DNA from: Bromus sterilis
Lineage: Eukaryota; Streptophyta; Magnoliopsida; Poales; Poaceae
NCBI GenBank assembly: GCA_950022295.1
Contig: OX465598.1
Span: 180,849,501-180,913,500 of the forward strand
Direction of reading: 5' to 3'
DNA length: 64,000 nt
This document shows, piece after piece, positions 22,490-33,815 of the stretch. A program made the position numbers and the translations under genes. The number at the start of each line of letters is the position of its first letter. The stretch's first letter is position 1. The notes under the pieces are model-generated. The model was not told the DNA's origin. It ran no database searches and saw nothing but the letters and a program-made list of their open reading frames with translations.

Positions 22490-24773
22490 TTTTATGTTCT
22501 GATGGGTCCGGTGGTGGGGGTGTTAACTATTTGATTACACGTTATTTCACAGCCGATGTTGTCGGGGGCGGGACATCTGGTCAGGGCAGCATGCTACCCG
22601 AAATGAGCGAAACTCAGTCTCAATCTATTGATGGCACAGAACCAGTTACACAGGATTGGATGGTCCCCGACCAGATCGCAACTGATAATGAGAGGAAAAG
22701 GCAGAAAGCGGTTCCACTTGGTAACTGTTTCGTGAAGGATCATAAGTCGAAGCAAGTAAAGTTTGCTGAGAGTAAGGAGTTAGGAAGGAGGATAGAGGAC
22801 TCAAAAAAGTCTGCTACGTTTGCCCCTTCAAAGAATACTGTGAAGAGAAAACTTAATACTGTTGTAGAGAAAGGTTTAAGTTCTCCATGGCGTAGCCCTC
22901 GTGTTGATTACTCAAATAGGCCGAATTACGCTGAGGTTGATGTGGATCGGATTCAAAGAAAGCGGCCAAGCGCTGATGATTATTCCGGTGTTGACTTTGA
23001 TCCTCCATCCAATCGCGCCCGGGAAAATGTAGGTGGAGAAAGGCTGGACCATGATTCTAGTGGGGAAGACTCTGGTGGGGAGGATGTTAATGCTACGAAG
23101 GTATTCGCTGTCATAACTTTTTGTTGTTTTTTACAGTTTGCTTAAGTTTTTTTTGCATGAGTTGCTGATGTGAACTGCATTTTTATTATTTTCTTGTATT
23201 TTTGTGCATGAGTTGCTGATGTGAACTGCATTTTTATTATTTTTTGTAGATTGCTAAGAGTACCAAAAGGAAAAGGTCTGAGGACGATGCTGTGGAGGAA
23301 TGGCGGTTTAATAAGACTGTTCGGCTGTCTATCCAAACGTATGCAAAGTTGTTGATAAGTTGCAGGAGCCGCACAAAATTTTGGTGCGGCAAGCAGGTTT
23401 TGTTATTGTCTTTGAGTTGAAAGTGAAGAAGAATGTTTCTCGTGTGCTTATGTGCAAGATGATGGGAAAGATCGACCCTGAGAAGATGAGATTGGACTGC
23501 GGGTCAAATAAGGTTCTGGAAATCAATCGTGAGGCTGTACATGACATTTTTTATTTCCCTATGGGTTCTTGCACTGCTCCCAGGCCTGCTGACAGGGGCC
23601 ATGATGATTCGCTGGCGACTCTGAAGGACGAGCTTGGTTTAAACCATTCTCGGAGCATAGACGTGAAGGACCTGCGTATTCTACTTGGCACCCTGGTTGA
23701 GGATCCTGCGAAGGTTGATATGGCTATGAAGGTTTTCTTTCTCATTGTTTTCCAGAGCTTGCTTTGCCCCAGCCCTGTAACTCGATTGTCCAGGGTAGCT
23801 GCTATGGTTGAAAACTTGGACTTTGCCTCTATGGCTGAGATGGACTTTTGCCAGCTTGTTGTTGATGAGTTGAAGGCAACTGTGTACAAGTGGGATTCTG
23901 ATGGGAGAAAGCAGAACTGTGCCGAGGGCTGCACCATCGTGCCCCTGTTCATGTACCTGGATTTCTTGAATCTTCGCAATGTATTTGTTATGCATACGCA
24001 CATGCCACACGCTGCAATACTATCCCATGAGAAGTTGAAGAAGCTTCACAACGCCGACATTGTTGTCAAGGGAAAGATACACCTAGATACTTACAAGTTT
24101 GGGAAGTTGCCGGTCAGTTCATATCCATCTCCTTTGTGTTTGTTATACTCTCATTTTTTGGTATGCTAAACATGAACCTCTTATGTACTTACATGTGAAC
24201 TGCTTCTTTTTTTGTTAACTTGTTCAGTGGAAAGCGCCAGCGGACATTGTGTACATGCGGACTCCAGCTGCCGAACTGCACGCAAGGTTTTGTGAGCCTC
24301 TTGCTAGGGGTTCTCCAATCCGGCGGGTTCATGGTGATGCTAGGGGTTCTCCACTTCGGTGGGTTCATGGTGCTGCTAGGGCCGCTGTTGGAGGTTTTTC
24401 TGGCGAGGGTTCCGGCGAGGCTCGTGATGACCGTAATATATTCATCCGGGTTGATGAGCTTCTTGACAGGGTCATTAATTTAACTTCTGATTTTCCAACA
24501 TCTGGTTCTGGAACGAGGAATATTGATGGACTTTTTACTGCTGGCAAAGGCCCTTCTGAAGCAGAAATCGAGGCCGCTCATAACTTTGACTGTGGGCAGC
24601 TTGAATTCCTTAAGCTGTCATTCACGAATATCAAGTCGTCATTCATTCAGTTTAAGCATTCTCAGGATGACAAGTGTGCTAGGTATGAGCAGGAAGCTGA
24701 GGAAATTGTGAAGGAAATGAACAGACGTGAACATGTTGTTAGGCCTTCTTTGTCTGACCGTGCAACTGTTGAT
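22490..24773 (+). pseudogene. N-terminal part of the Ulp1-like gene: basic linker and conserved plant domain
   Basis: Exon 22490-23100 is rich in Lys, Ser and Asp with nuclear-signal-like KRKR clusters. Exon 23250-24112 contains the conserved block seen before the protease in many grass Ulp1-like proteins (KLQEPHKILVRQAGF, INREAVHDIFYFPMGS, RILLGTL), about 250 residues. Exon 24228-24773 has a twice-repeated ARGSP-RRVHG segment and an acidic helical stretch (YEQEAEEIVKEMNRRE). The reading frame of exon 23250-24112 changes near 23340: the first 30 codons after the acceptor and the domain are in different frames, suggesting a one-base loss. The domain is otherwise open over 800 bases. Confidence 0.7.
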
Positions 24774-24882
24774 GTATGTTTTTATCTCATACGTGAACTG
24801 CTTTTTATCGGGGTTTTTTTCTTGGTTTTTTATGTGTGTTTTTGCGTCATTGACCATTTTTTCATCTTTTTAATTTTTGCAG

Positions 24883-26940
24883 TGCGGAGGAGAGTCTTCT
24901 AATGCTAATGCGCGCCGCGATGATGGCCCCACGACCACCATGATTTTAATGCCAGAGACAACCCTGTTGACGAAGGTGTCATAGACAAGGTTTGCTTTCT
25001 TTCTATTTTTCTATCGGACTTCATTATTTTAATGTTTTTTAGTGTGCAAAACAAAAGAATCACATGTGCACCAGCAGCGGAAGTGAATTGTAGCTTAATC
25101 TTTTTGTAGTATCCAAAACAAAGAAGTACAGCTGCATAATTAGTGGTAGTGAAATGCAGCATATTGTTTTATAGTTTCTACTAACAAAGTATTATACTTG
25201 TACCAGTATTCCCAGTGAACTGCATTTTTTTCTTGAAAGCATTTTTTTTGTTAGTAAACTGCATCACCACCAATGTGTAATGTGTTTTTCTTTGAGTAAA
25301 TAGCATAAAACTACCATATTATGGGCTAGGGCTTCAAAAAACTACCGCTTTAAAAAAATCTAAATCGCTACCACTTTTTTGGTACTCATAAAAAAGCACC
25401 ACATTTTTCTAATGACTCTCTTAACTAATTTTAATTAGAAATATTTACAAACAAGTCCTTATTTGTTTTTATTTATAAGCAATTAGGTCCCTCGCCGGAG
25501 CAGCCCGCTAGGACACCGGAGGCCGCCACCGGCCGCCCCAGCCTTGCCGCGTCGCCCCTCACCGGCCGTGCGCCCAGCCCGTGCTCCCTGCCGGCCGGCC
25601 TGCCGGCTGCGTCCCGCCCCGGAGCCGGCGCCCCGCCTAGTCGGTGCCCCCCCTGCCCCCACACAGCCGACCGCCACGCCCCAGCCCCGCCCTCCTCCTC
25701 CTCCGCGCCCTGCCTCCCGCCCACGCGTAGGCCAGCCAGGCCTCCCTAGCGCCGACCCTCACCGACAGTGGTGGTTGTGGCGGCCGTGGCTCGCGCCGCC
25801 CGCCCGCGCACCGCCGATCGCTGGCAGTGGGTGGTCGTGGTGGCCGCGGCTCACGCCGCCCTCCCGCGCGCTGCCCAGCCCGAGCTCCCAGTGCTGCCCC
25901 TCGGTGGTAGTGGTGGCCGCCAGGGACCCAATTGCTTCAAATATTCACCACCAGGGACCCAATTGTAAATATTTCTGATTAAAATTAGTTAAGAGAGTCA
26001 TTAGAAAAATGTGGTACTTTTTGTGAGTCATTACCAAAAAAGTGGTAGCGATTTAGAATTTTTTTTGAAAGCGGTAGTTTTTTGAAGCCCTAGCCCGTAA
26101 TGTGGTAGTTTTATGCTATTTACTGGTTTTTCTTTACTCATCAGGATTGTGGATTAAATGATGAAGTACAAGGGGAGCACACCACGGAGGCTGCTGATAC
26201 TGTAGAAGGGGACGCTGGTCTGGTGAGCATAGAGAACTGCATTTTATGTTTTTTTTATTTTTCATGGCGAGCTGCATGGTTTTTCTTTTTCTTAGTGAAC
26301 TGCATCACCACCAATGTGTAATGTGTATTTTTTACTCATCAGGAGTGCGGATTAAATGATGAAATTCAAGGGGAGCACACCACGGAGGCTGCTGATACTG
26401 TAGAAAGGAGAGAAGGAGGGGATCCTGATGTGGAGGTTGATAAGGCAGATGGCATAGAATGAGTTGAGTGTTCCGTCGAGGTTGATAAGGCAGAAGAGAG
26501 AGAAGGAAGGGAGGATGTTGTGGATGCTGATAAGTCAGAAGAGAGAGAAGGAGCTCCTCATGTTACAGCTGAAATGGCAGAAGGGAGAAAAGGAGCTAGA
26601 GTTGTGCATGATGCTGCGTGGACCGCCGTCGGCAGTGATGGTGTTGTTGGGCCATCTGTTTTGTTGTCTGGTGACGATGTGCCTAAGGACTTCCATGTTG
26701 CCCCTCGTGCAACCGAGCAATCTCAAGGAAATCTGGCTGACACTAATCCCGATGTCCCAACTGAGATAACCAAAGCCCCAGTTGAGAAAATTTTGATTGG
26801 CTCTGAAGAGGAACAACCAAGTCTTGTGCAGGACATGAGCAATCAAGTGTCGCTTGACGATGATATCACCGGGTTGGGGCACTTGAGTCTCAGCGAAGAT
26901 GCATCCGGGGAGCGGCAAGATTCAGATTCTGAAACCAAAG
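24883..26940 (+). pseudogene. Acidic variable region of the Ulp1-like gene with a duplicated exon
   Basis: Exon 24883-24989 loses frame near 24930. Exons 26145-26222 and 26343-26940 both begin with a CGLND-E-QGEHTTEAADTVE segment, and the intron before each ends with the same CATCACCACCAATGTG...CTCATCAG sequence, so an exon with its upstream intron end was duplicated in tandem. The second copy continues into a repeat of EVDKA-EEREG-like units and a low-complexity acidic stretch (SLSEDASGERQDSDSE). A TGA at 26460-26462 is in frame. The 832-base MITE-like element lies in the intron before the first copy. Confidence 0.65.
25284..26135. mobile_element. Non-autonomous Mutator-like element with long inverted ends and GC-rich core
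   Basis: The ends GAGTAAATAGCATAAAAC and its complement at 26125 begin inverted repeats that stay alignable for about 200 bases. The flanks carry GTTTTTCTTT on both sides (25284-25293 and 26126-26135), a 9-10 base target duplication typical of Mutator-like elements. The element itself is 25294-26125. The core (about 25496-25930) is very GC-rich with pyrimidine-rich codon-like runs and looks like captured host sequence, perhaps a gene 5' end. No transposase is present. It lies in an intron of the Ulp1-like gene. Confidence 0.85.
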
Positions 26941-27030
26941 GTAAGCGGCCTGCATTATTTTTGTTCTATTTTCTGGTCGAATCAACCATGTTGTTCTATT
27001 CTCTGATATCGGTCTCACTATGTTTTGTAG

Positions 27031-28698
27031 ACCAGGAATTAGTTGTTGTCACTCCTTCGAGCATTGATCCAGCTCTTCTGAGGAGATACAACGAGTTATA
27101 TGACGCTGTTACGAGGGCTAGGAGGGATAAGAAGATGTTATTTTTTGTCTTATACCTGGTTATTTGTTGTGTTATTTTTTTTAGGGACACACAACTTATC
27201 ACTTTTTCTTCTTTTCTGAAGGGATTTAGTTGCATTCAAGGATGAGTTTGGTGATATTACTATCGGTCATGTTGGCGAGTCTTTTTGGTCCTATGGAACT
27301 CTGAGCACGCGCCTCACAAATATTGTGGTCTCTATGTTAGTTGAGAGGTTCAAAGGATCTCAAACGTTGATTGTCCCATACAACCTATGTGTAAGAGTTT
27401 TCATTAATTTATCCTTCTCCCTCATCTACATTTATTTGTGCTATAAGTTTTTTTCAGTGGTCACATTAACTTTGTGGTTTTGTCTTTTTGGCAGAATTCC
27501 ATCTGGAACGGCGGTGCCACAAATAGGGCTCTTAAAAAGATGTTTTATTCAAGCGCAGAGGAACGTGTGGACAAGAAAAACTTGGTATTCCACTTGACTA
27601 TTTTTTGTCATTTTTTGAAATAAGTTTTTTACTTTTACTTTTTTCTCATCTAGTTTGTTTTTATTCCTTTTTAATACAAATTATGTTTGCAACGTTTGAT
27701 CCTCCTCCTGCATCAATGAAAGATGCGATCGGTCACTACTGCTTAGTCACTTTGAACCTGTCAGCAAAGCGTTTTGAGTTTCCCGACTCACTCAATGGTC
27801 TTGACAGTCCTGCTGCAAGTAATGACTTTAGGAAAATGGTTAAGAATATCAAAAAAGTTTGGAAATATGGCAGTGCAAGATGTAATGAGCCGTTGAACCC
27901 TCCCACCCTCGATGGTTTTGTGTTGGCTTATGTTAATGTTCCACAACAGGAAAATGGGTTTGTACTTGTTCTCCTTTCTATTTTTTGTGCGCAGTGATCC
28001 GGATTGTTTTACTGATTTTCAAAAGCATGTTTTTCCTTTTTGAGTGAAGTGCATTACTAATGTGTTATTAGATGATTTTTGTATAGTGAACTGCATTGCT
28101 TTAGTATATTAACATCTTTTTTCCGTTTGAGCGAACTGCATTACTAATGTGTTATTTAGTTGTTCAACCTAGGATCTTTCATAGTGAGCTGCATTGCTTT
28201 AGTAACAATAGAAGCACTTTCTTCTTTGAGTGATCCGGATTGTTTTACTGAATTTGAAAAGCATCTTTTTCCTTTTGAGTGAACTGCATTACTAATGGGT
28301 TATTAGTTGTTCTCCTGTTTTTCCCCTGTTGTATAGTGAGTTTCATTGCTTTAGTCAATTAACATCATCTTTTTTCCTTTTGAGCGAACTGCATTACTAA
28401 TGTGTTATTTAGTTGTTCTCCCTAGGATCTTTGCATAGTGAGCTGCATTGCTTTAGTAACACCAGAAGCACTTTCTTCTTTGAGTGAACTGCATTTATTA
28501 ATGTGTTTTTTTTTGTTTTTTTCTGCAGGCATGATTGTGGATTTTCCATGTTCCAATTCATGCAAAGCTGGGATGGTGAATTTGTTGCCAAGTTTGGGAA
28601 TGAGCACATTGGCTACATCCAGAAGGCGATGCTCTATAGTTGGCTGACGTCGACGTATTTCTATCCGGACTTGACATCTCTTTTGATTTTTAAAGAAG
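27031..28698 (+). CDS. First C48 (Ulp1-like) protease module
   Basis: Six exons (27031-27136, 27222-27390, 27495-27584, 27654-27957, 28529-28698 and the run-in from 26940) join with matching phases. The catalytic set of C48 cysteine proteases can be placed: His in GHYCLVTLNL, Asp in FEFPDSLNG, Gln in VPQQENG, and Cys in GHDCGFSMFQF, the last created by splicing over the intron 27958-28528. The order H-D-Q-C is the canonical one. There is one probable frame slip in a T run near 27677, in the strand before the His. No stop lies after that point, so this module is much better kept than the second one. Confidence 0.7.
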
Positions 28699-29188
28699 GT
28701 TATTATATTTTTTCAGCTGCACACCTTTTTTATTAAGTGAACTTCATTAATACAGAAAGCGGAGGCCCACTTCTTTTGTTAAGTTTTAGTATAACAAAGG
28801 ATCTCTCCTGTATGCCCATACTTATAGTTCTTTTGTATAAATGATTCTATATGAACTGCATGTATGCAATAGGTGTATTATTATACCTCAAAGCGCACTT
28901 CATTTTTATATTTTACAGTTGCTTTTTCCTGTCTATGTTTTTTCACTTTTGCATATGTCATTTTCGCTAAAATGATATTATATGAACTGCATTAAGTTAT
29001 ATGTTTTTTCATATGAAAAGTGCATTTGCATTATACTTTTGCTCTTGTATTTTGTACTTTTGGCCAAATTGATTTTTTTTAAAAGCGCACTGCATTATAT
29101 GTTGTTCTTAGGATGGTGCATTATACCCTTTTTTTATTGAACTTCACGATTATTTTCAATTTTCTCATCGCCGCTCTTTTTCGCGCAG

Positions 29189-31261
29189 GCTTTGATGAAG
29201 GTGCACACCAAGGTGGAATTTCATTGTTTGAAACTCAGGTTCACACTCCAACCATCGGTAATTTTGTCCTTGATGATGAACCCCCTGTCAAGCATGTAAA
29301 GGAGCCTGTCTGTAAGAGGACGAGGAGCGCCGCTGAACCTTAAAAAAAACCTCAAGAAATCTCCCGTGAAGACTGGGAAGAATACAGTGACTAAGAAGTC
29401 CAGGAAGGCAGTGACTGCTGAAGATAGCGATGATGATTTTATGACGCCACCACCAGTTTGTAAGAGGACCAGGAGCGCAGTTGTGGAATGCCCAAAGGAC
29501 AGCGAGGCATTAGTTCTATCCAATAAGAGGGTTGTGCATAAGACATCAAAGTTTAGAACCCCAGTACAGAAGTTGGAGCCTGCGAGATTCAGCTATTTTG
29601 CGGAACCGAGGAAAGTATTGAAACTTGTCACGAGCCCTGTATTCAGGAAGAAACATAGCGAGTGAGTTCTCTTTTCTTTTTTGTGTAATGTTTTGTGTGA
29701 TTTTTCTTTTGTGTTCCTAATCCCCTCCCCCTCGCTATTTTTTGTGTGCACGTCCTCGTTGTTCATGTACAGAAATCCTATCAAAGTGTACTCTGTGAGT
29801 GTGGACTACATGTTCTTAACTTTCACCAGGGCTGGTTACATGGACTCCGATTTGATGGATCATATTATCAATTATTGGAAGATTGACCAGCAAATGAATA
29901 TGGTTTACCAATCTGGTGAACGCGTTCTTCTGTCCCCTTTATTTATCACGTTATTTCTCTTTTCTCCTTTTTTTTCTTTTTCTGCTGCATGGGAACTACA
30001 TTACTAGTGTCTAATAAAAGAGAGCTTTTCCGAATAAGATATTCAAGCGCATCAATGTAGTGAACTGCATAAATTATTGTTTTGGAATTGATGGTCATTC
30101 TGTATTTTCTTTTTAACCCGTAACTCTAGAGAAGTGTGATCTGTTTTTCATTTAGCTCCAGAGTGAACTTCATATATATTGTGTTGTTAATTGTTTCTTT
30201 TTCAGTTTTTTTGCGTGGTGAGCTGCATTGCTTTTGCTAATTAATTCTTTTTTCAAATTACCTACTTGCAGTATGTGCTTCAAATGAACGATCACGCGAA
30301 TAGAGATGAAAATGGAAACGTTGTGTTGCCTTTTGTCCACAACAAGTTTAATGTTTATAATGCAGCAAAGCAGTTCAAACTTCATGTTCGCGATTGCAAG
30401 AACCTTCTTGATTGCAAATTAGTAAGTTCTTATTTTTTGTCTCATTTTCTCTGGCAACCCTGTTTCCTTCTTAAAACTCAAAACACTTTTTATGAAAACC
30501 AATTTCAGATCCTGTTACCACGGTTTGAAGACGAGCATTACTCGCTATACACGATGAACATGCACCGTGGGACCCTTGATATTCATGACACTAGGAGGTA
30601 CAACGGACCGTTTGATCAAACAACAAGGTGGCGTAAGTCTGACTACCACAGTGACCGCACTGAAATGGTAAAATGTGCCCTTTTTCATCTTCTTATGTTT
30701 TTCATCTGTGTACGTGTTGAATAGCAGTTTTGTGATGTGTATTGTGTGTGCATTTTTGCATTCACCAGATGATCAGGATGACTGCATTGATAAAGAAGGT
30801 TTATGGAGAAAAGGAGTACAAGAGAAAGGAGTCGATAGACTGGGTTGATATTTCAGAGAAAGCTAGCTTTTTGCGTACCCCTGAATAGGGCCCCAATGAG
30901 TGTGGCTTCTTTGTTCTGAAGATGGCTTAGTTTTACGACGGCAAAAAATTTGTTGTGAAAATCGGGAAGCGTAATGTAAGTATCTTATTTTTTGTATCTA
31001 ATATAATTGTTCATATTATCTTCTTTTTCGTAGCACTTCTTGTAGATGATGTTTCTTCTAACAAATTGTTTGTTCTGGTTATTTTTTGCTTCATAGCTGA
31101 AATCCGATGTCGAGGACTGGAAGGCGTAGTTCTTGTTCCAGATTCTGTTCCACCCTGATAACATGGTCTGTGTGAGCGAGTTCCCGGAGGAGCTAAAAAA
31201 TCTGTGCATTTCTCTTGGTCTTCCTCCAGAACCGGATTCGCAGGAGCAGACTGAGGCATAG
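29189..31261 (+). pseudogene. Linker and second C48-like protease module, with three stops
   Basis: Exon 29189-29661 has two copies of a PPVCKRTRSA motif and loses frame in an A8 run at 29342-29349. The exons at 29773-29923 and 30272-30421 lead into 30509-30667, with the putative catalytic His in EDEHYSLYTMN and Asp in LDIHDTRR, and 30769-30975, with Cys in PNECGFFVLKM. Stops lie in frame at 30886-30888 (just before GPNECGFF), 30928-30930 (MA-stop-FYDGK) and 31127-31129. Each looks like a Gln or Glu codon turned into TAG. The true end is TAG at 31259-31261. A relative of the first module, but diverged, so an old duplication or fusion. Confidence 0.75.
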
Positions 31262-32171
31262 AATGATAGCAGAGCCTTATGTGTGTTGTGTTTTGAGTTG
31301 TCTGGATCTGTAAAACTTACCCACTACGACGTATTACTTTGTATATTCCGGTTTACTTAGTTTGTGTTTTCCATTTTGTGGCAGAGCGCAATACTGCCAT
31401 CTTTGTACATAATGGAGCTTCTTATTTTCAGCGAAACCTAAGTTACATTAGTGAGCAATATTCTGTCTTTTATGTACATAATGGAGCACCTGGCCTGCTG
31501 TAATTACAACATGTTTGAAGCGCACTGCAACGCTCATATGAGCTGCTGCCAAGTTTTAAAAACATATGGATCTGCACTGCATCTAAATTTTAATACGTGA
31601 AGTGCAAAGAGGACTTCAACGTGTTTCGTCGTTGATAATTCATAATTTGTTATTACAATATTGGAATAGAGAACGTCATATGTTTCTGCTAATTGAGAGC
31701 TCAATTTTTTTTGAACTAAGTGCACCGCACTGCATACATGATGCGCACTGCACTGTATGATCGAAGCGCACTGCATGTATGCATGAAATGCAATTTAATA
31801 TCACACTCTGATCTATATTTTTTATACAGAAGAGAACTGCATCTTAGCACATCCCACTAAAAAATACTTATTATGTATCGCAACCTGATGTAATTACAAC
31901 ATGTTTGTAAGCGCACTGCATTTTGAGCCTATGAGTTACAGCCAAGTATTTAAAACATTTGGATCTGCAGCGCGTTTTTGCACCAAGCGCACTGCACTGT
32001 ATACATGAAGCATTGTTTTTACTCTATGTATACGGAAGAGAACTACATATTAGCATTAGACTCTCATCCCATTCTGTTAATACAGAAGAGAACTACATTT
32101 TTGACATCACACTCTTATCTCATTTCCTTTCATTTAGAAGAGGACTGCATTTTCTCAAGCCTACCAGTAGT
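31262..32171 (+). repeat. Intergenic block of GCGCACTGCATT/GAACTGCATT repeats
   Basis: No gene is seen. There are many copies of AGCGCACTGCA and AGAACTGCAT, and a near-tandem pair of about 390-base units beginning with GTAATTACAACATGTTTG near 31499 and 31890. The same double unit occurs in the transposase intron at about 43230-43860. The last five bases, GTAGT (32167-32171), are the target duplication of the LTR element that follows. Confidence 0.8.
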
Positions 32172-33815
32172 TGATGGCTTCTTGCCCCTCGTTGGTTACC
32201 CAAAGTGGAAGGTTGAGATGTAGACAGCAGCAAATTTCCCTCGGTGAAGATACCAAGTTTTGTCTCCAGTAGGACTCCGACAACGACAGGAAGGTGACAA
32301 CGGCGCCAGCAATTAGGCGGCTGACGTGGACCTACACACACAATAGATAACTTTGCTCCCAAAGATTTCAGAGAGGTTGTCAATCCCTCCGGCCTTGTTG
32401 TTTACAAAGGACCAAACGCACGGGATAATAATGATAGTGATAGCGACGGAAAAGGAAATAAAGCAGAAAATAAATAGCGAGTGTAAACAGTGTTGGAAAT
32501 ATGGATCGGGGTCCCATGATGTTCACTAGTGATGTCTCTCTCCGAAAAGACGATAAAATATCCATGCGAGGTAAACAAATTACAGCTGGGCAATTGACAG
32601 GATTATGTGCGCAAACCAATGCTAACTATGCTATAAAGAAAGGAAGAGGCTCAAAAGCATGGGCGGTACGCCAAGACAAGTAGACCGAAATCCATCTGCA
32701 TCTACCTACTAATCATCCACCTTGAGATATCTATCCAGAACATCTCGCTGGTATTAAGTTGTGAATCCCACCCAAAGTGTAAACTCAAAGCAACAGACAA
32801 CTGCATTAAAGAACTTTGCGTAAAGTAAACAATCATTGCACCCGCAAGTACAAGCACCGTTGTTTTCTCCCTTGTGCCAACATCACATCCCCTAGACTCA
32901 TGTTTCTGTCACTCAAGCTAGTCATCAGGGGGCATGAACCCACAATCATGCATAACGCTCCCTCTTTGAGTCACTACCTACTACTTGGCCAAAGCAATAA
33001 ACAGCAACGGAGAACATGCAAGAATTACTCAAGAACATAAATATAAAAGAGGAGAATCAAATATATTACTCAAACACAATCTGAACATAGTCTCATAATC
33101 CATCAGATCCCAGCAAACTCAGCATAGCAACAGCAAAAAGATTACATATGTGCCTCGATCATGTAGGGAAGCTCACGAGGTCTAAACCATGAAGAATAAA
33201 GAGGGGAGGAGAACATCACATAGCTACTGATCATAGACCCATGGTCCAAGGTGGACTACTCACGGTTCATCCGGGAAGCATCCATGGTGGTGGAGAAGCT
33301 CCCGGAGGTGGTTCCTCCCTCCGGCAGGGTGCCGGGAAGAGGGCTCCTAGTGCTCCCGATCTTGGAAGCGCAGTGGCGCGGAACAGAGGAGAGATCACGA
33401 AAAAGGGTTCTATCCTCAAGGGTTTTGGGACGAGTGGGATATATAGGCGAAGGGGGCGGACAGAGGTGGACCAGGGGCCCCAAGCGCCCCCCTGGCGCTG
33501 CCTAAGGGATGGACGCGCAAGGTGGGCGCCTGGGCCACCCCTGGCTCCCCTCTGGCCCCACTTGGGCTCTTCCCGAAGCTTCCTGTATGCTGATTTTTCC
33601 TATATTTTTCCGGGAATTTTGCTGGCACTTTAAATAATGGGAAAACCCTGAAATACAAAAACAGTAGAAAACAGGAACTAGCACTGGGGTGCACTGGGTT
33701 AATAGGTTAGTCCAAATATGATCAAAAGTGTATGGAAGTTCATCAATATCATAGCAATATCACACAAAAGAAGCATGGAGCAAGCAGAACTTATAGATAC
33801 GTTTTGGACGTATCA
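32172..33815 (-). repeat. 3' LTR of the non-autonomous element
   Basis: It runs TGATGGCTTC...GTATCA on the + strand. It matches 38131-38364 joined to 40032-41443, and in inverted orientation the solo LTR 38365-40026. Confidence 0.9.

Larger units (their letters stand above)
21353..31261 (+). pseudogene. Long multi-exon gene with two Ulp1-type (C48) protease modules
   Basis: I can follow one gene through about 18 exons with GT-AG borders whose phases agree: 5' UTR to 21436, then 21733-21775 (ATG), 21898-21948, 22490-23100, 23250-24112, 24228-24773, 24883-24989, 26145-26222, 26343-26940, 27031-27136, 27222-27390, 27495-27584, 27654-27957, 28529-28698, 29189-29661, 29773-29923, 30272-30421, 30509-30667, 30769-30975 and 31097-31261. 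Ulp1 enzymes remove SUMO; ULP1-like genes have been reported inside plant Mutator-like elements. The frame is broken near 23340, 24930, 27677 and 29342, and by stops at 26460, 30886, 30928 and 31127. It may once have been two adjacent genes read as one. Almost every intron contains GTGAACTGCATT-like motifs. Confidence 0.75.

Noticed and set aside
25473..25978. Pro/Arg- or Gly/Arg-rich ORFs on both strands
   Set aside because: They are products of extreme GC content in the core of the inserted Mutator-like element. They may mark captured DNA but not a readable protein.
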